Origin: Ruegeria sp. R13_0
GTDB lineage: Bacteria > Pseudomonadota > Alphaproteobacteria > Rhodobacterales > Rhodobacteraceae
Assembly (NCBI RefSeq): GCF_017743995.1
Contig: NZ_JAGHRB010000003.1
Span: forward strand, 186,001 to 250,000
Direction: 5' to 3'
Length of the DNA stretch: 64,000 nucleotides
In this document: positions 17,309-26,135 of the stretch, one piece after another
Position numbering within the stretch: the first letter of the stretch is position 1
Layout of the letters: each line of letters opens with the position of its first letter
The notes under the pieces: generated by a model
What the model saw: only the letters and a program-made list of their open reading frames with translations
What the model was told of the DNA's origin: nothing
Database searches by the model: none
Made by a program: the position numbers and the translations under genes

Positions 17309-17339
17309 GCCGCAAAACCGGAAATCCGGAGGGATTGGA

Positions 17340-19334
17340 ATGATACCGGAAATCGGGCAGTTCGCCCTGGCGCTTGCCCTGGCCGTGTCCTTGGTGCAAA
17401 GCGTATTTCCCTTGATTGGAGCAGCACGGAACAATGTCATGTGGATGCGATCGGCATCTGCGACCTCGGTCCTGCTGACAGCGCTGGTTGCTATCGCCTT
17501 CGCCGCTCTGATGTGGTCCTTCGTGGTCAGCGATTTCACTGTGCTAAATGTGGCCAGCAATTCTCATTCGCTGAAACCGATGCTTTTCAAGGTGGCTGCG
17601 ACCTGGGGTAGCCACGAAGGGTCGCTGCTGTTGTGGATTCTGATATTGGTGATTTTCGGGCTGGGTGTGTCTCTGTTGGCTTGGAACATCCCACTGAAAC
17701 TCAAGGCGCGCACTCTGGCAGTGCAGGCCTGGATCAGCGCGGGGTTCCTGTCATTCATGCTGTTCACCTCGAACCCGTTTGACCGGGTGTTTCCGGCACC
17801 GCTGGATGGTCAGGATTTAAATCCGCTGTTGCAGGATGTCGGCCTGGCTATGCACCCGCCGTTCCTATACCTGGGTTACGTCGGCTTCTCTATCGTATTT
17901 TCTTTCGCCGTGGCTGCCCTGATTGAGGGGCGGGTCGATCCGGCATGGGCGCGGTGGGTCCGACCCTGGACATTGGCGGCCTGGGTGTTTCTGACACTTG
18001 GTATCGTTCTGGGCAGCTGGTGGGCCTATTACGAACTGGGTTGGGGCGGCTGGTGGTTCTGGGATCCGGTCGAGAATGTCTCGTTTATGCCCTGGCTTGC
18101 TGGCACAGCGCTGTTCCATTCGGCCATTGTGACCGAAAAGCGCGGCAGCTTCAAAAGTTGGACGATCCTACTGGCCGTTTTGACCTTCTCGTTGTCCTTG
18201 TTGGGGACATTCATTGTCCGCTCAGGCTTGCTTACATCGGTCCATGCGTTTTCGGTCGATCCCGAACGCGGCATTTACATCTTGGCGCTGTTGGCTGTCG
18301 CGATCGGTGGTTCATTGACGCTGTTTGCCATACGCGCACCGGAGATGGAGGGCGGCGGTCTTTTTGCCCCGATCAGCCGCGAGGCCGGTTTGCTTATTAA
18401 CAACCTGCTGCTGGCCACCGCAACGGCGACGGTTCTATTCGGTACGCTTTATCCGCTTTTGCTTGAGGCTGTGACAGGTGAAAAGATTTCGGTTGGACCA
18501 CCTTATTACAACGCCAGTTTCGTGCCGATCATGCTGGTTTTAGTCGTTGTAATGGGGATTGGGCCGCTGTTGTCATGGAAGCGGGCGGATTTGCGCGGTG
18601 TTCTGTCCCGGCTCAAATGGGTGGCCGGGGTTAGCCTGCTCGTAGCGTTGCTTGTGTGGTATCTGGATACCGGCGGCCCAGCCTTGGCGGTAGTGTCGAT
18701 CGGCCTTGCGGTTTGGTTGCTGGGCGCTGTGCTGACAGAGTGGGCCAGCCGAATTAAGCTGGGTGAGGCACCGTTGGCCGAGTCCCAGCGTCGGGCCCGC
18801 AGCCTACCGCGTTCTCATTACGGCATGGTCGTGGCCCATGCGGGGTTGGCTGTCTGTATGATCGGCTTTATCGGGTCCAGCGCTTGGAAATCCGAGGTCG
18901 TGACTTTTGCCGAGCCCGGAACACAGATTGAGATAGCAGGGTTCGACGTGCGTTTTGACGGTGTGGAACAGCTTCGCGGTCCGAACTATCTGTCTCGCGC
19001 GGCCACACTGACGGTATTTCGCGATGGCGCTTATGTCACCACGCTTCAACCCGAGCGCAGGGCCTATCTCGTGGCGGGTACCAGTACGACCGAGTCGGCA
19101 ATTCGAACGACGTTGGCAGGGGACCTTTACGCCTCGATATCGGAACCGGCGGCGGAATCAGAACAGAGCAAATGGACCCTGCGTATCTTGTATGAGCCAT
19201 TGGTGGTCTGGATCTGGATAGGTTCAGGATTGTTAGCATTTGGTGGTGTCTTGTCACTCTCCGATCGGCGTCTACGCGTCGGTGCACCACGAAAGCGGAC
19301 TGGGCAGAGCTCCGTTCCGGTGGCGGCGGAGTAG
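17340..19334 (+). CDS. ccmF: Cytochrome c-type biogenesis protein CcmF (heme lyase subunit)
   Basis: A 664-residue polytopic membrane protein, full length for CcmF. The WWD-type heme-handling motif reads WAYYELGWGGWWFWDPVEN (about residues 230-248), preceded by HPPFLYLGYVGFSI, with conserved His in HPP and in VTEKRGSFKSW-flanking loops. CcmF with CcmH/CcmI attaches heme covalently to the CxxCH motifs of apocytochromes at the periplasmic face. It is the first gene of ccmFGHI and starts with GGAGGGATTGGA before the ATG. The chaperone part of the pathway (ccmABCDE) is not in the window, so this set must work with genes elsewhere. It is preceded by a copper-type promoter, which is unusual. Confidence 0.95.
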   Translation: MIPEIGQFALALALAVSLVQSVFPLIGAARNNVMWMRSASATSVLLTALVAIAFAALMWSFVVSDFTVLNVASNSHSLKPMLFKVAATWGSHEGSLLLWILILVIFGLGVSLLAWNIPLKLKARTLAVQAWISAGFLSFMLFTSNPFDRVFPAPLDGQDLNPLLQDVGLAMHPPFLYLGYVGFSIVFSFAVAALIEGRVDPAWARWVRPWTLAAWVFLTLGIVLGSWWAYYELGWGGWWFWDPVENVSFMPWLAGTALFHSAIVTEKRGSFKSWTILLAVLTFSLSLLGTFIVRSGLLTSVHAFSVDPERGIYILALLAVAIGGSLTLFAIRAPEMEGGGLFAPISREAGLLINNLLLATATATVLFGTLYPLLLEAVTGEKISVGPPYYNASFVPIMLVLVVVMGIGPLLSWKRADLRGVLSRLKWVAGVSLLVALLVWYLDTGGPALAVVSIGLAVWLLGAVLTEWASRIKLGEAPLAESQRRARSLPRSHYGMVVAHAGLAVCMIGFIGSSAWKSEVVTFAEPGTQIEIAGFDVRFDGVEQLRGPNYLSRAATLTVFRDGAYVTTLQPERRAYLVAGTSTTESAIRTTLAGDLYASISEPAAESEQSKWTLRILYEPLVVWIWIGSGLLAFGGVLSLSDRRLRVGAPRKRTGQSSVPVAAE

Positions 19335-19338
19335 GGCA

Positions 19339-19908
19339 ATGAAACGTCTATTTGCACTGTTCCCAATTACGATTGCCGGCATCCTGGGTGCCTTCCTGCT
19401 ATGGGGACTGAATCCCGATCGCGATCCAAACGAAATCCCGTCTGTATTGATCTCGCAGCCGGTGCCTGAGTTCGACTTGCCGCCGGTCGAAGGGCTGGAT
19501 ACCCACGGGCTGTCCAGTACCGATCTGGTGGAAAATGACGGGTCAGCTCCGATCGTGGTCAACGTGTTTGCGTCCTGGTGCGTGCCCTGCCGGGCCGAAC
19601 ATGCGGTGCTGACGCGTATGGTACGCGATGAGGGCATTCGCCTGATGGGCATTAACTACAAAGACAAGCCGCAGGACGCGCGGAAATGGCTCGACGATCT
19701 GGGCAACCCTTATGAGCGCATCGGTTCCGACCTGGACGGCCGAGCCGGGATCGAATGGGGGATTTCCGGCGTGCCGGAGACCTTTGTGATTGATGGCGCG
19801 GGCAAGGTCGTATTCCGTTTTGTCGGCCCGGTGCTGGGCGGCGAGGCAATTTCAAAGATGCGCACCGCGCTGGATCAGGCGCGGGCGGCCGGAGGAGAGG
19901 CGTCATGA
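19339..19908 (+). CDS. ccmG: Thiol:disulfide interchange protein CcmG/DsbE
   Basis: A 189-residue membrane-anchored thioredoxin: N-terminal span LFALFPITIAGILGAFLLWG, then the thioredoxin fold with VNVFASWCVPCRAEH (active site WCVPC, about residues 78-82) and the CcmG-specific GINYKDKPQDARKWL and GVPETFVIDGAGKV (cis-Pro). It keeps the haem-binding cysteines of apocytochromes reduced in the periplasm. It lies four bases after ccmF and overlaps ccmH (ATGA). Confidence 0.94.
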   Translation: MKRLFALFPITIAGILGAFLLWGLNPDRDPNEIPSVLISQPVPEFDLPPVEGLDTHGLSSTDLVENDGSAPIVVNVFASWCVPCRAEHAVLTRMVRDEGIRLMGINYKDKPQDARKWLDDLGNPYERIGSDLDGRAGIEWGISGVPETFVIDGAGKVVFRFVGPVLGGEAISKMRTALDQARAAGGEAS

Positions 19909-20393
19909 TACGTCGCATTGTAATTACCGCGGTCACTCTGGCGATGCTGGTGTCGCAGCCGGCATTCGCGGTTGAGCCCGACGAGATACTTGCAGATCCG
20001 GTATTGGAAGAGCGGGCCCGGGCGATTTCGAAACAGGTGCGATGCGTGGTGTGCCAGAACCAAGACATCGACAGTTCTAACGCTGGCGTGGCGCGCGACC
20101 TTCGTCTGCTTGTGCGCGAACGGCTGGTGGCAGGCGACACGGACCAGCAGGTTATGGACTTTCTGGTTGCGCGTTATGGCGACTATGTTCTGTTCAACCC
20201 GCCATGGAAGCCATCAACTTACATTCTGTGGGTTGCGCCTATCGTCATCCTGGGGCTGGGTGGTATCGCGACTGCAGCGGTATTGACCCAAAATGCGCGC
20301 CGATATCGGAAGTCGCGAAAACAAGAGACGGAACGCGGCGCGAGCGAAGAACGGAATCCCGAAAACCATTCACTCACGGAGCCGCACGCATGA
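19905..20393 (+). CDS. ccmH: Cytochrome c-type biogenesis protein CcmH
   Basis: A 162-residue protein with a signal/anchor (VITAVTLAMLVSQPAFAVEP), the CcmH active-site motif VRCVVCQNQDIDSSNAGVAR (RCxxCQNQ), the YGDYVLFNPPWKPSTYILWV segment and a C-terminal membrane span. Its thiol pair passes electrons to apocytochrome c. Starts within the ccmG stop, and its own stop overlaps the ccmI start (ATGA). Confidence 0.94.
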   Translation: MIRRIVITAVTLAMLVSQPAFAVEPDEILADPVLEERARAISKQVRCVVCQNQDIDSSNAGVARDLRLLVRERLVAGDTDQQVMDFLVARYGDYVLFNPPWKPSTYILWVAPIVILGLGGIATAAVLTQNARRYRKSRKQETERGASEERNPENHSLTEPHA

Positions 20394-21538
20394 TCTGGAT
20401 TATCTTTTCATTCATGGCCGTGGCGGTGTTTCTGACGCTCGCCCTCTCCGGCCTGGGGCGCAAGACCTCGGACTTGTCGAGACGCGAAAGCGCCTCTGCC
20501 ATCTTTTCCGACCAGATCGGCGAAGTGGAGAAGGACCTGGAACGAGGAATTATCTCAGCCGAAGAGGCCAAGGCCGCCAGAGCCGAGATAGAACGTCGCC
20601 TGAAGGCGATTGACCGGCAATCGGACGACAAAGCGATAATGGGCCATTCCGGGCGTGCGCTGATTTTACTTGCCGCGCTGGTAGTTCCAGCGCTCGGAGC
20701 CGGTCTTTATTGGCAACTGGGTAGTCCCTACATCCCGAGCCAGCCATTTGCCCAACGCGAGGGGGAGCAGGCCGAAGCCCGTGAAATCGCCGACCTTGCC
20801 GTGCACCTGAAGTCGCGGCTTGAGGCGGATGAAACCGGCGGGCCAACCGAGGGATGGGTGTTGTTGGCTCAGACCTATATGCGGATGGGACGCTTTGGAG
20901 ATGCCGCAGACGCGTTCGAGGGGTTGCTGGACCGACCCAATGCGAATTCAGCGCTGGTGTCGCAATATGGCGAGGCGTTGGTCTATGCCGATGACGGTGT
21001 CGTTACGCCCAAGGCCGATCGGGCGTTTGAACGAGCCTTGGAACTGGACCCATCGAACCCAGCAGCGACATTCTACAAAGCCGTTGGTCTGGAGCAGGCT
21101 GGATCGCCTGATAAGGCCTATGACCTACTGAAGACGCGGATGGACGCCGAAGAGGAGTTCCGGCCATGGATGGAGAGTTTTGTGGCCCAGCTTAACCGCA
21201 TCGCCCCGTCGATCGGACGGGCTCCGGTGAATCTGGCGGCTTTTGCCCCTTCCATGCCCGGCCCAACTGCCGATCAGGTGGCGGCGGCCGAGGAGATGTC
21301 AGACGAAGACCGGCAGGCCTTCATCCGCTCGATGGTAGAACGGCTTGCGAGCCGGATGCAGGAAAACCCAGGCGATCTGGACGGCTGGATGCGGCTGGGC
21401 AACGCCTATTCGGTGCTGGGCGAGACCGACGGCGCCCGGAACGCCTATGGCAGGGCAAGGGATCTGGCGGATGACCTGCCGCAGGGGGATCCGCGCAAGG
21501 TGGCAATCGACCGGGCATTGCTGGAACTGGGGGGTTGA
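20390..21538 (+). CDS. ccmI: Cytochrome c-type biogenesis protein CcmI (apocytochrome chaperone)
   Basis: A 382-residue protein: two N-terminal membrane spans (IWIIFSFMAVAVFLTLALSG and ALILLAALVVPALGAGLYWQ) separated by a charged helical loop (VEKDLERGIISAEEAKAARA), followed by TPR-like repeats (GWVLLAQTYMRMGRFGDAAD, RAFERALELDPSNPAATFYK, GWMRLGNAYSVLGETDGARN). CcmI holds the C-terminus of apocytochrome c for the heme lyase. It ends the ccmFGHI unit. The start overlaps the ccmH stop. Confidence 0.93.
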   Translation: MIWIIFSFMAVAVFLTLALSGLGRKTSDLSRRESASAIFSDQIGEVEKDLERGIISAEEAKAARAEIERRLKAIDRQSDDKAIMGHSGRALILLAALVVPALGAGLYWQLGSPYIPSQPFAQREGEQAEAREIADLAVHLKSRLEADETGGPTEGWVLLAQTYMRMGRFGDAADAFEGLLDRPNANSALVSQYGEALVYADDGVVTPKADRAFERALELDPSNPAATFYKAVGLEQAGSPDKAYDLLKTRMDAEEEFRPWMESFVAQLNRIAPSIGRAPVNLAAFAPSMPGPTADQVAAAEEMSDEDRQAFIRSMVERLASRMQENPGDLDGWMRLGNAYSVLGETDGARNAYGRARDLADDLPQGDPRKVAIDRALLELGG

Positions 21539-21652
21539 TTCCCGCAGCCCGGCGTGGATCGGGCCGGCGCCGACTTCGCGCTGATGCCCAGTGAGCCATC
21601 TGGAAAATTCCGGTTTAGGCTATCGCATGCCGATCTTTAGGAGGTTGAGACC

Positions 21653-22111
21653 ATGAAAGTTGAAACGTTTTCTGATGTAATTGTCTGGACGCGGGAAATG
21701 CATCATTGGCTCGCCGAATGTTTGGCCCACTGTTCGACACAGTCAGAGCAGGAGTTGGCCAGGATGTTGCTTACCTACTTCGCCGATCATGAGGCTGCTC
21801 TGGAGAAAATCGTCGATGGTTTCGTGAAACGAGCCGATCCCAAAGCGCTCAACACCTGGGTATATGACTATTTGGGCAATGAGCCGATCGACCCACATCG
21901 CGCCTGCGACAGGCCGTTCGCACAGATGAGCGTCGATGAGATCTGCGAAGCGGTCTTCGATCTTCACAATCAGGTGATCGACTTATATCGGTATTTGCAC
22001 GGGCGTGCCGAGATACCCGATGCACGCGAACTCCTTCAGGCGCTACTGGATATGGAAGAGCACGAGACCATGCGTTTAGCGCAGCAGAGCAACCGCGTCC
22101 GGGATATGTGA
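21653..22111 (+). CDS. Small all-helical protein of unknown function, ferritin/hemerythrin-like composition
   Basis: A 152-residue soluble, acidic, helical protein with metal-ligand-like motifs on its helices (TREMHHWLAECLAHCS, LTYFADHEAALEKIV, DMEEHETMRLAQQ). I know similar sequences from gamma- and alphaproteobacteria but no established function. The His and Glu spacing suggests a metal-binding four-helix bundle, which is inference only. The start follows TAGGAGG 7 bases upstream. It converges with scsB, whose stop is 10 bases away, and it has no copper box of its own. The 110 bases before it hold nothing recognised. Confidence 0.6.
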   Translation: MKVETFSDVIVWTREMHHWLAECLAHCSTQSEQELARMLLTYFADHEAALEKIVDGFVKRADPKALNTWVYDYLGNEPIDPHRACDRPFAQMSVDEICEAVFDLHNQVIDLYRYLHGRAEIPDARELLQALLDMEEHETMRLAQQSNRVRDM

Positions 22112-22120
22112 ACTCCGGGG

Positions 22121-24247
22121 TCAGGATCCGCTTTCCACGGCTCCGCCCGCAATCGGCGCGGCCTGTTCCATCGCGTCGAGAATGGCGTTCGTGGTCAATA
22201 TCTCTGGCAGGGCGATGCCTTCGGGGGCCGACGGGCCGTAGACGATGTTGAAGGGGATCCCGAACCGTCCATTGTCGTCAAGGAAACGGGCGATCACATC
22301 GTCGGGGCGGGTCCAGTCGGCCTGCATCGGAATTGCTTTGTCCGATTGCAGTGTTGCCAGAACCTCGCCGCGTTCCAGCACCAGCGCTTTGTTGGCCTTG
22401 CAGGTCAGACACCAGTCGGCTGTGACATCGACGAAAACCACCTCGCCGCGCGACACAAGGCGGGCGATTTCGGAGCGGCTGAAGGTAATCCATGGAATCT
22501 CTCCGGCTGCCTCAAGCAGCCTGGACCGGTCTTTGCCGGCAATCGCAACCGGTGCGGCAAACGCTGCGGTCAGCGTCAGCAACAGGGCTGTCCAGCGCAA
22601 AACGGGTGGCATCGTCGTACTTTTCCAGATCAATAGGACCAGAACAGTTGCAGCCAGCACGGTAGCAGTTGCAGCAGTGTCTCCGGCCACCCCGATCATC
22701 ACCCAGACCAACCAGCCGATCGTGGTTAGCAGTGCCGCCGACAGGGCCCATTTTAATCCCACCATCCAACGCCCCGGTTTAGGCAGAGCGGTGGTGAGTT
22801 TCGGGTGCACTGCAACCAGCAAGTAAGGAATGGCCAGCCCGACCCCCATTGCGGTGAAGATCGCCACGATATCCACCGGTCGGCCGGTCAAGGCAAAGGC
22901 CACCGCCGTGCCGAGGAAGGGGGCCGAGCAGGGCGTCGCCAGAACTGCTGAAAAAGTTCCGGTCAGGAAATCCCCGACCAGCGACACGCGGCCCTTTTCG
23001 ACATGGGCCAGCCGGGTGTTCAGCGACTGCGGCAGCGTGATCTCGAACAGGCCCGCGAGGCTGGCTGCAAAAACCGCCAGCACCACGATCATCACCGCAA
23101 GGAAAAGCGGATTCTGGAACTGGATGCCCCAGCCGACGGAATAGCCCAGCGACCGCGCCGCAATGGTGATAGCCGCCAACAGCCACATGAATGTCAGGAT
23201 TCCGGCTGCCGAAGCCAGGAACCCGGCGCGAATCTGAGCCGCAGAGCGGTCGCGAGCCTTTACCGCCGAGGAAAGCTTGATCGAAAGCACTGGCAGTACG
23301 CAGGGCATGACATTCAGAATCAACCCGCCACCCACCGCCAGCAAAATGATCCAGACCAGCGCGCTGGCTGAAGTTTCGGCGGCCGCGATCTCATATGGTG
23401 GCGGGGTAGGGGGAGAGTCGGTACGGGGCGAAAACTCGGCCACGCGGTTGGTGTCGGTAACCGTGACGGACAAGGAGGGGGGGTCCTGTGCCAGAGCGAG
23501 GACCGGGAACTGCACCCATAGCTGACGCCTGTCGCCAGCGAGCCGGATGTCGGGTGCACCAAACGCGGTATCACGTCCCATGTCGGGAAAGACATCAGGC
23601 GCATCAAAGGGCAGGTCGCTGGTGAAATTCAGCGTCAGCATCTCGGACACGGTATCCAGGGTCGCGGCATCGGACTTCATTCCGCTTGTGTTTCCCGTGG
23701 TTGGCACCCGCGACAGAAAGGCATTTATAAGCCGGGCCGAGTCCTGATCCCGACCCGTTCCCTGAGTCAGCGACAAGTCCAGCGAAAACTCGACCGGCAC
23801 ACAGATATCGGAACAGATCAGCGTTGTCACAGCGGCCTTCAAGTCAACTGGCGCTCCGGGGTTCTCGAGTGTGACGGTCAGCGGAAAGACCACTTCGTCC
23901 TTGTACCCGAAATTCTCGATCCCGAAGGCGCGAAAACGGATCGGCGCGGGCCAGTGAAACTGTACGTCGCTGACGTTTTGCGAGCCGTTCCAAGTGATCT
24001 TGGGCGGAATTCCCACCTCACCAGGCGACTTCCAGTAGGTTTTCCAATCTTCGCCCAGTTTCAGATGCAGTCCTGCAGTGATCGTCTTGACGTCAGGCGC
24101 GATCCCGTCCTGCGCGGTAATTATGTGTGCGACCAGGGGCTCTGATTCATACGCTTGGGATGTAGCTGCAAGGCTTGTCCCGGCGGAAGTCTGGCCAAAG
24201 ATTAACCCCAAGATCATAATACATAAATTTAGGAGTGTTCTTGCCAT
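22121..24247 (-). CDS. scsB: ScsB/DsbD-like thiol:disulfide reductase
   Basis: A 708-residue protein in three parts. A signal peptide and a DsbD-alpha-like periplasmic domain (residues about 30-280, with CSDICVPVEFSLDL holding the Cys pair). A CcdA-like eight-span membrane domain (MPCVLPVLSIKLSSAVK and TPCSAPFLGTAVAF, the two membrane Cys motifs). A C-terminal thioredoxin domain (VDVTADWCLTCKANKALV). It moves reducing power from cytoplasmic thioredoxin to the periplasm, and the ScsB subtype is tied to copper tolerance. I place the start at 24247, because a GTG at 24274 would lie right at the -10 of copper promoter C, which leaves no leader. Confidence 0.9.
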   Translation of the reverse strand: MARTLLNLCIMILGLIFGQTSAGTSLAATSQAYESEPLVAHIITAQDGIAPDVKTITAGLHLKLGEDWKTYWKSPGEVGIPPKITWNGSQNVSDVQFHWPAPIRFRAFGIENFGYKDEVVFPLTVTLENPGAPVDLKAAVTTLICSDICVPVEFSLDLSLTQGTGRDQDSARLINAFLSRVPTTGNTSGMKSDAATLDTVSEMLTLNFTSDLPFDAPDVFPDMGRDTAFGAPDIRLAGDRRQLWVQFPVLALAQDPPSLSVTVTDTNRVAEFSPRTDSPPTPPPYEIAAAETSASALVWIILLAVGGGLILNVMPCVLPVLSIKLSSAVKARDRSAAQIRAGFLASAAGILTFMWLLAAITIAARSLGYSVGWGIQFQNPLFLAVMIVVLAVFAASLAGLFEITLPQSLNTRLAHVEKGRVSLVGDFLTGTFSAVLATPCSAPFLGTAVAFALTGRPVDIVAIFTAMGVGLAIPYLLVAVHPKLTTALPKPGRWMVGLKWALSAALLTTIGWLVWVMIGVAGDTAATATVLAATVLVLLIWKSTTMPPVLRWTALLLTLTAAFAAPVAIAGKDRSRLLEAAGEIPWITFSRSEIARLVSRGEVVFVDVTADWCLTCKANKALVLERGEVLATLQSDKAIPMQADWTRPDDVIARFLDDNGRFGIPFNIVYGPSAPEGIALPEILTTNAILDAMEQAAPIAGGAVESGS

Positions 24248-24277
24248 TGCGCGTTGCCATCGGTTGTTTTGCACCCG

Positions 24278-24308
24278 TCTCTGCCAGATTCCAGCGCTGG
24301 AGGGTCAA
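24278..24308 (-). promoter_or_regulatory. CueR/HmrR-type copper promoter C (to scsB)
   Basis: On the minus strand TTGACC (24308-24303), 19-base spacer beginning CTCCAGCGCTGGAA, then CAGAGA (24283-24278). The dyad core is identical to promoters A and B. It fixes the scsB start at 24247 rather than further upstream. Confidence 0.72.
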
Positions 24309-24339
24309 CGAGCCGGAATGTCACATCCCCACGATCAGC

Positions 24340-24501
24340 TCACGAAACCTTCGCGCCCTCCCACTGAACCCGGCAACCTTGGGGCAGTGCGTATTCAGGC
24401 TGCGGCGGTTGCAACGGGCATAGTTTAGGGCGTGGTGCGCAGGCCGCCAGCGAAAGAGCGGCCAGCGACACGGCGATCGACCTTGAGTACCGAAACTTCA
24501 T
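24340..24501 (-). CDS. Small lipoprotein
   Basis: A 53-residue product, short enough to be overlooked: MKFRYSRSIAVSLAALSLAA followed by the lipid-anchored Cys of the lipobox LAAC, then a Pro- and Cys-containing tail (CAPRPKLCPLQPPQPEY, QGCRVQWEGAK). It starts ten bases after the stop of the DUF2933 gene on the same strand and so belongs to the unit driven by copper promoter D. It ends 32 bases before promoter C. Three Cys remain after processing, which could bind metal. No family recognised. Confidence 0.72.
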   Translation of the reverse strand: MKFRYSRSIAVSLAALSLAACAPRPKLCPLQPPQPEYALPQGCRVQWEGAKVS

Positions 24502-24510
24502 GATTGAAGA

Positions 24511-24822
24511 TTATTGCCGGGGTACCGTGTTCGGCCCCACGGGGACGTCGGTTGCCTTCGGCCGATCCGATTCCGAGTTGGTCGAATGGCAGGATTTTCC
24601 CATCGCCTTGTGCAACAAGAAATGTGCTCCAACGCACAGGATCAACGGTGCGAACAGACTCAAAGAGTCAGAAAGCCCGCCAACCATTCCGCCGGCGATA
24701 AAGTAGAGAGCGATCGGCGTCACCATGACAATGCAACAAGACATCATGCCCCATTTCATGATCTTGCCACCGGTAACCGGTGTTGCCGCTTGCGGCGCGT
24801 CTGCGGTCTGCTTTTCTTTCAC
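24511..24822 (-). CDS. DUF2933-like small membrane protein (copy 1)
   Basis: A 103-residue protein with two membrane spans (MMSCCIVMVTPIALYFIAGG, LFAPLILCVGAHFLLHKAMG). The second span ends in HFLLHKAMGKSCH, matching the C-terminal His motif of DUF2933 proteins, a family that accompanies heavy-metal ATPases. The GTG at 24822 is preferred over a TTG at 24834 because GGAG lies six bases before it. A paralog (HFLMHRGHGKH) follows the second copper ATPase at 52564. Driven by copper promoter D. The function is unknown. Confidence 0.75.
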   Translation of the reverse strand: MKEKQTADAPQAATPVTGGKIMKWGMMSCCIVMVTPIALYFIAGGMVGGLSDSLSLFAPLILCVGAHFLLHKAMGKSCHSTNSESDRPKATDVPVGPNTVPRQ

Positions 24823-24852
24823 GTTCAGCTCCAAAATTGGGATTGGAGACCT

Positions 24853-24883
24853 CTGGTAGCGCCTTCCCGCGATGGAAGGTCAA
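24853..24883 (-). promoter_or_regulatory. CueR/HmrR-type copper promoter D (to DUF2933 and lipoprotein)
   Basis: On the minus strand TTGACC (24883-24878), 19-base spacer beginning TTCCATCGCGGGAA, then TACCAG (24858-24853), a good -10. The predicted start of transcription is just ahead of the ribosome site of the DUF2933 gene. The rest of the gap to the next gene at 25199 shows nothing further that I recognise. Confidence 0.75.
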
Positions 24884-25198
24884 GCTGATTTGGCGCGAAG
24901 CGAATTTGAAGCAGACAAACCAGTTCTGCAATTCCCAGGGCGTTACTCGGTACATAGACGCGGTCCGAACCTGGAAGATTTCAGGGGATATAACATAGCA
25001 GGCATTGTCGTCCCGAGGCTTGGTGAAGGTTCAGGTTAAACACGAAGCTGCCTAAGTCACTTTATGCCTTGAAAACTCGCGGGTGGATCGTAGCGGTATC
25101 GAACGAACAATTGAATGGACAAATCTTCCCCCGTCGCGGATTGTCTAATCCCCTGGATACTAACTCCAGGCCCTAACCAGGCAACAGGAGGGCTATAA

Positions 25199-25852
25199 AT
25201 GCTGACCAGACGACATTTTGTTGCAGCCTCGCTCGCCATTTTCTCTCAGCCGGTTCTTGGAGTGACGTCGGCGGCTGCCTCGCAATGGTCGGAGTGGGAT
25301 GCGCAAGTAACGCCAGCCAATTTTGATCCCGCAACATCCAATCCCTGGGGGTTACACCCACGTTTCCTGCCTCAGCGTGTGCAAACCAATCGACCACTTA
25401 TTCCGGGTGACATTCATGTCGACGCGGTGGCACGATATCTGTATTTCATCGAAGACGGTGGCACAGCAATGCGTTACGGCGTAGCCATTGCCCGAGGCAA
25501 TCTTTACGAGCCCGGTGTCTACACAATCAAGCGAAAGGCCAAATGGCCGCGTTGGACTCCTACAGCCGAAATGATTGAACGCGACCCTGATGAATATGCG
25601 CAATTCGCAGATGGTGTGCCCGGTGGGCCGACAAACCCATTGGGATCAAGGGCGTTTTATCTGTTCGAAGGTGGTCGCGACACATACCTGCGAATTCACG
25701 GAACGCCTTATCCAAGATCTATCGGAGGTCGCGCAAGTTCTGGCTGCGTAAGGATGGCGATGCCACATATCATCGGGCTTTATGATCGTGTCAGGCCAGG
25801 GTCCACGGCTCATCTCTACCCTCCCGAGCGCCTTCTGACCGCGACCAGCTGA
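25199..25852 (+). CDS. Exported L,D-transpeptidase, YkuD family (copy 1)
   Basis: A 217-residue protein with a twin-arginine-like signal (MLTRRHFVAASLAIF) and a YkuD catalytic domain ending in the motif YLRIHGTPYPRSIGGRASSG then CVRM, giving the His and the nucleophilic Cys (SSGCVRM). The enzyme forms 3-3 cross-links in peptidoglycan or attaches proteins to it. The ribosome site is CAGGAGGG. There is no TTGACC-type copper box before it. A near-palindrome CCTGGA-N7-TCCAGG (25152-25170) lies in the leader. It is very similar to the third copy at 63581 (for example GDIHVDAVARYLYFIEDGGT) and sits between copper-regulated units. Confidence 0.88.
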   Translation: MLTRRHFVAASLAIFSQPVLGVTSAAASQWSEWDAQVTPANFDPATSNPWGLHPRFLPQRVQTNRPLIPGDIHVDAVARYLYFIEDGGTAMRYGVAIARGNLYEPGVYTIKRKAKWPRWTPTAEMIERDPDEYAQFADGVPGGPTNPLGSRAFYLFEGGRDTYLRIHGTPYPRSIGGRASSGCVRMAMPHIIGLYDRVRPGSTAHLYPPERLLTATS

Positions 25853-25862
25853 TAGGCGCTTG

Positions 25863-26135
25863 TCAGGCGCGCGTACAGATTGGGCGCCCTTCAATAGTCC
25901 TGAGTGGCAGGTAGGTTGTTTCAACCGGCCCCACGTAGCGATACCAATAGCAACCGTCCTCGGGCATGATTTTAACGGCGTTCAGGTCCTGGCCCGGAGC
26001 AGCGATCTGGGCAACGGCGTCAGGAACTCGGGAAAGCGTTCCGGGCTCGCTTTCTGCAGATATCGACGTTGTTTCGGTGCAGGCGCCGACGAGCATAAGT
26101 GCGGCCAGTGCTTGGAAAGCTTTCTTGAAGCACAT
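25863..26135 (-). CDS. Small secreted lipoprotein
   Basis: A 90-residue protein with signal peptide and lipobox (ALAALMLVGAC, Cys about residue 19), then a short mature region with DGCYWYRYVGPVETTYLPLR and a C-terminal EGRPICTRA. It converges with the L,D-transpeptidase at 25199 (11 bases between stops) and is divergent from the copper-regulated operon starting at 26420. The aromatic Y-W-Y-R-Y motif resembles short SH3-like lipoproteins, but no family was assigned. The 260 bases between its start and promoter E are AT-rich and hold no gene I could support. Confidence 0.68.
   Translation of the reverse strand: MCFKKAFQALAALMLVGACTETTSISAESEPGTLSRVPDAVAQIAAPGQDLNAVKIMPEDGCYWYRYVGPVETTYLPLRTIEGRPICTRA

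Noticed and set aside
25152-25170. Near-palindrome CCTGGA-N7-TCCAGG before L,D-transpeptidase copy 1
   Set aside because: No -35 at a 19-base spacing, so it was not counted as an eighth copper box, although it may bind a regulator.
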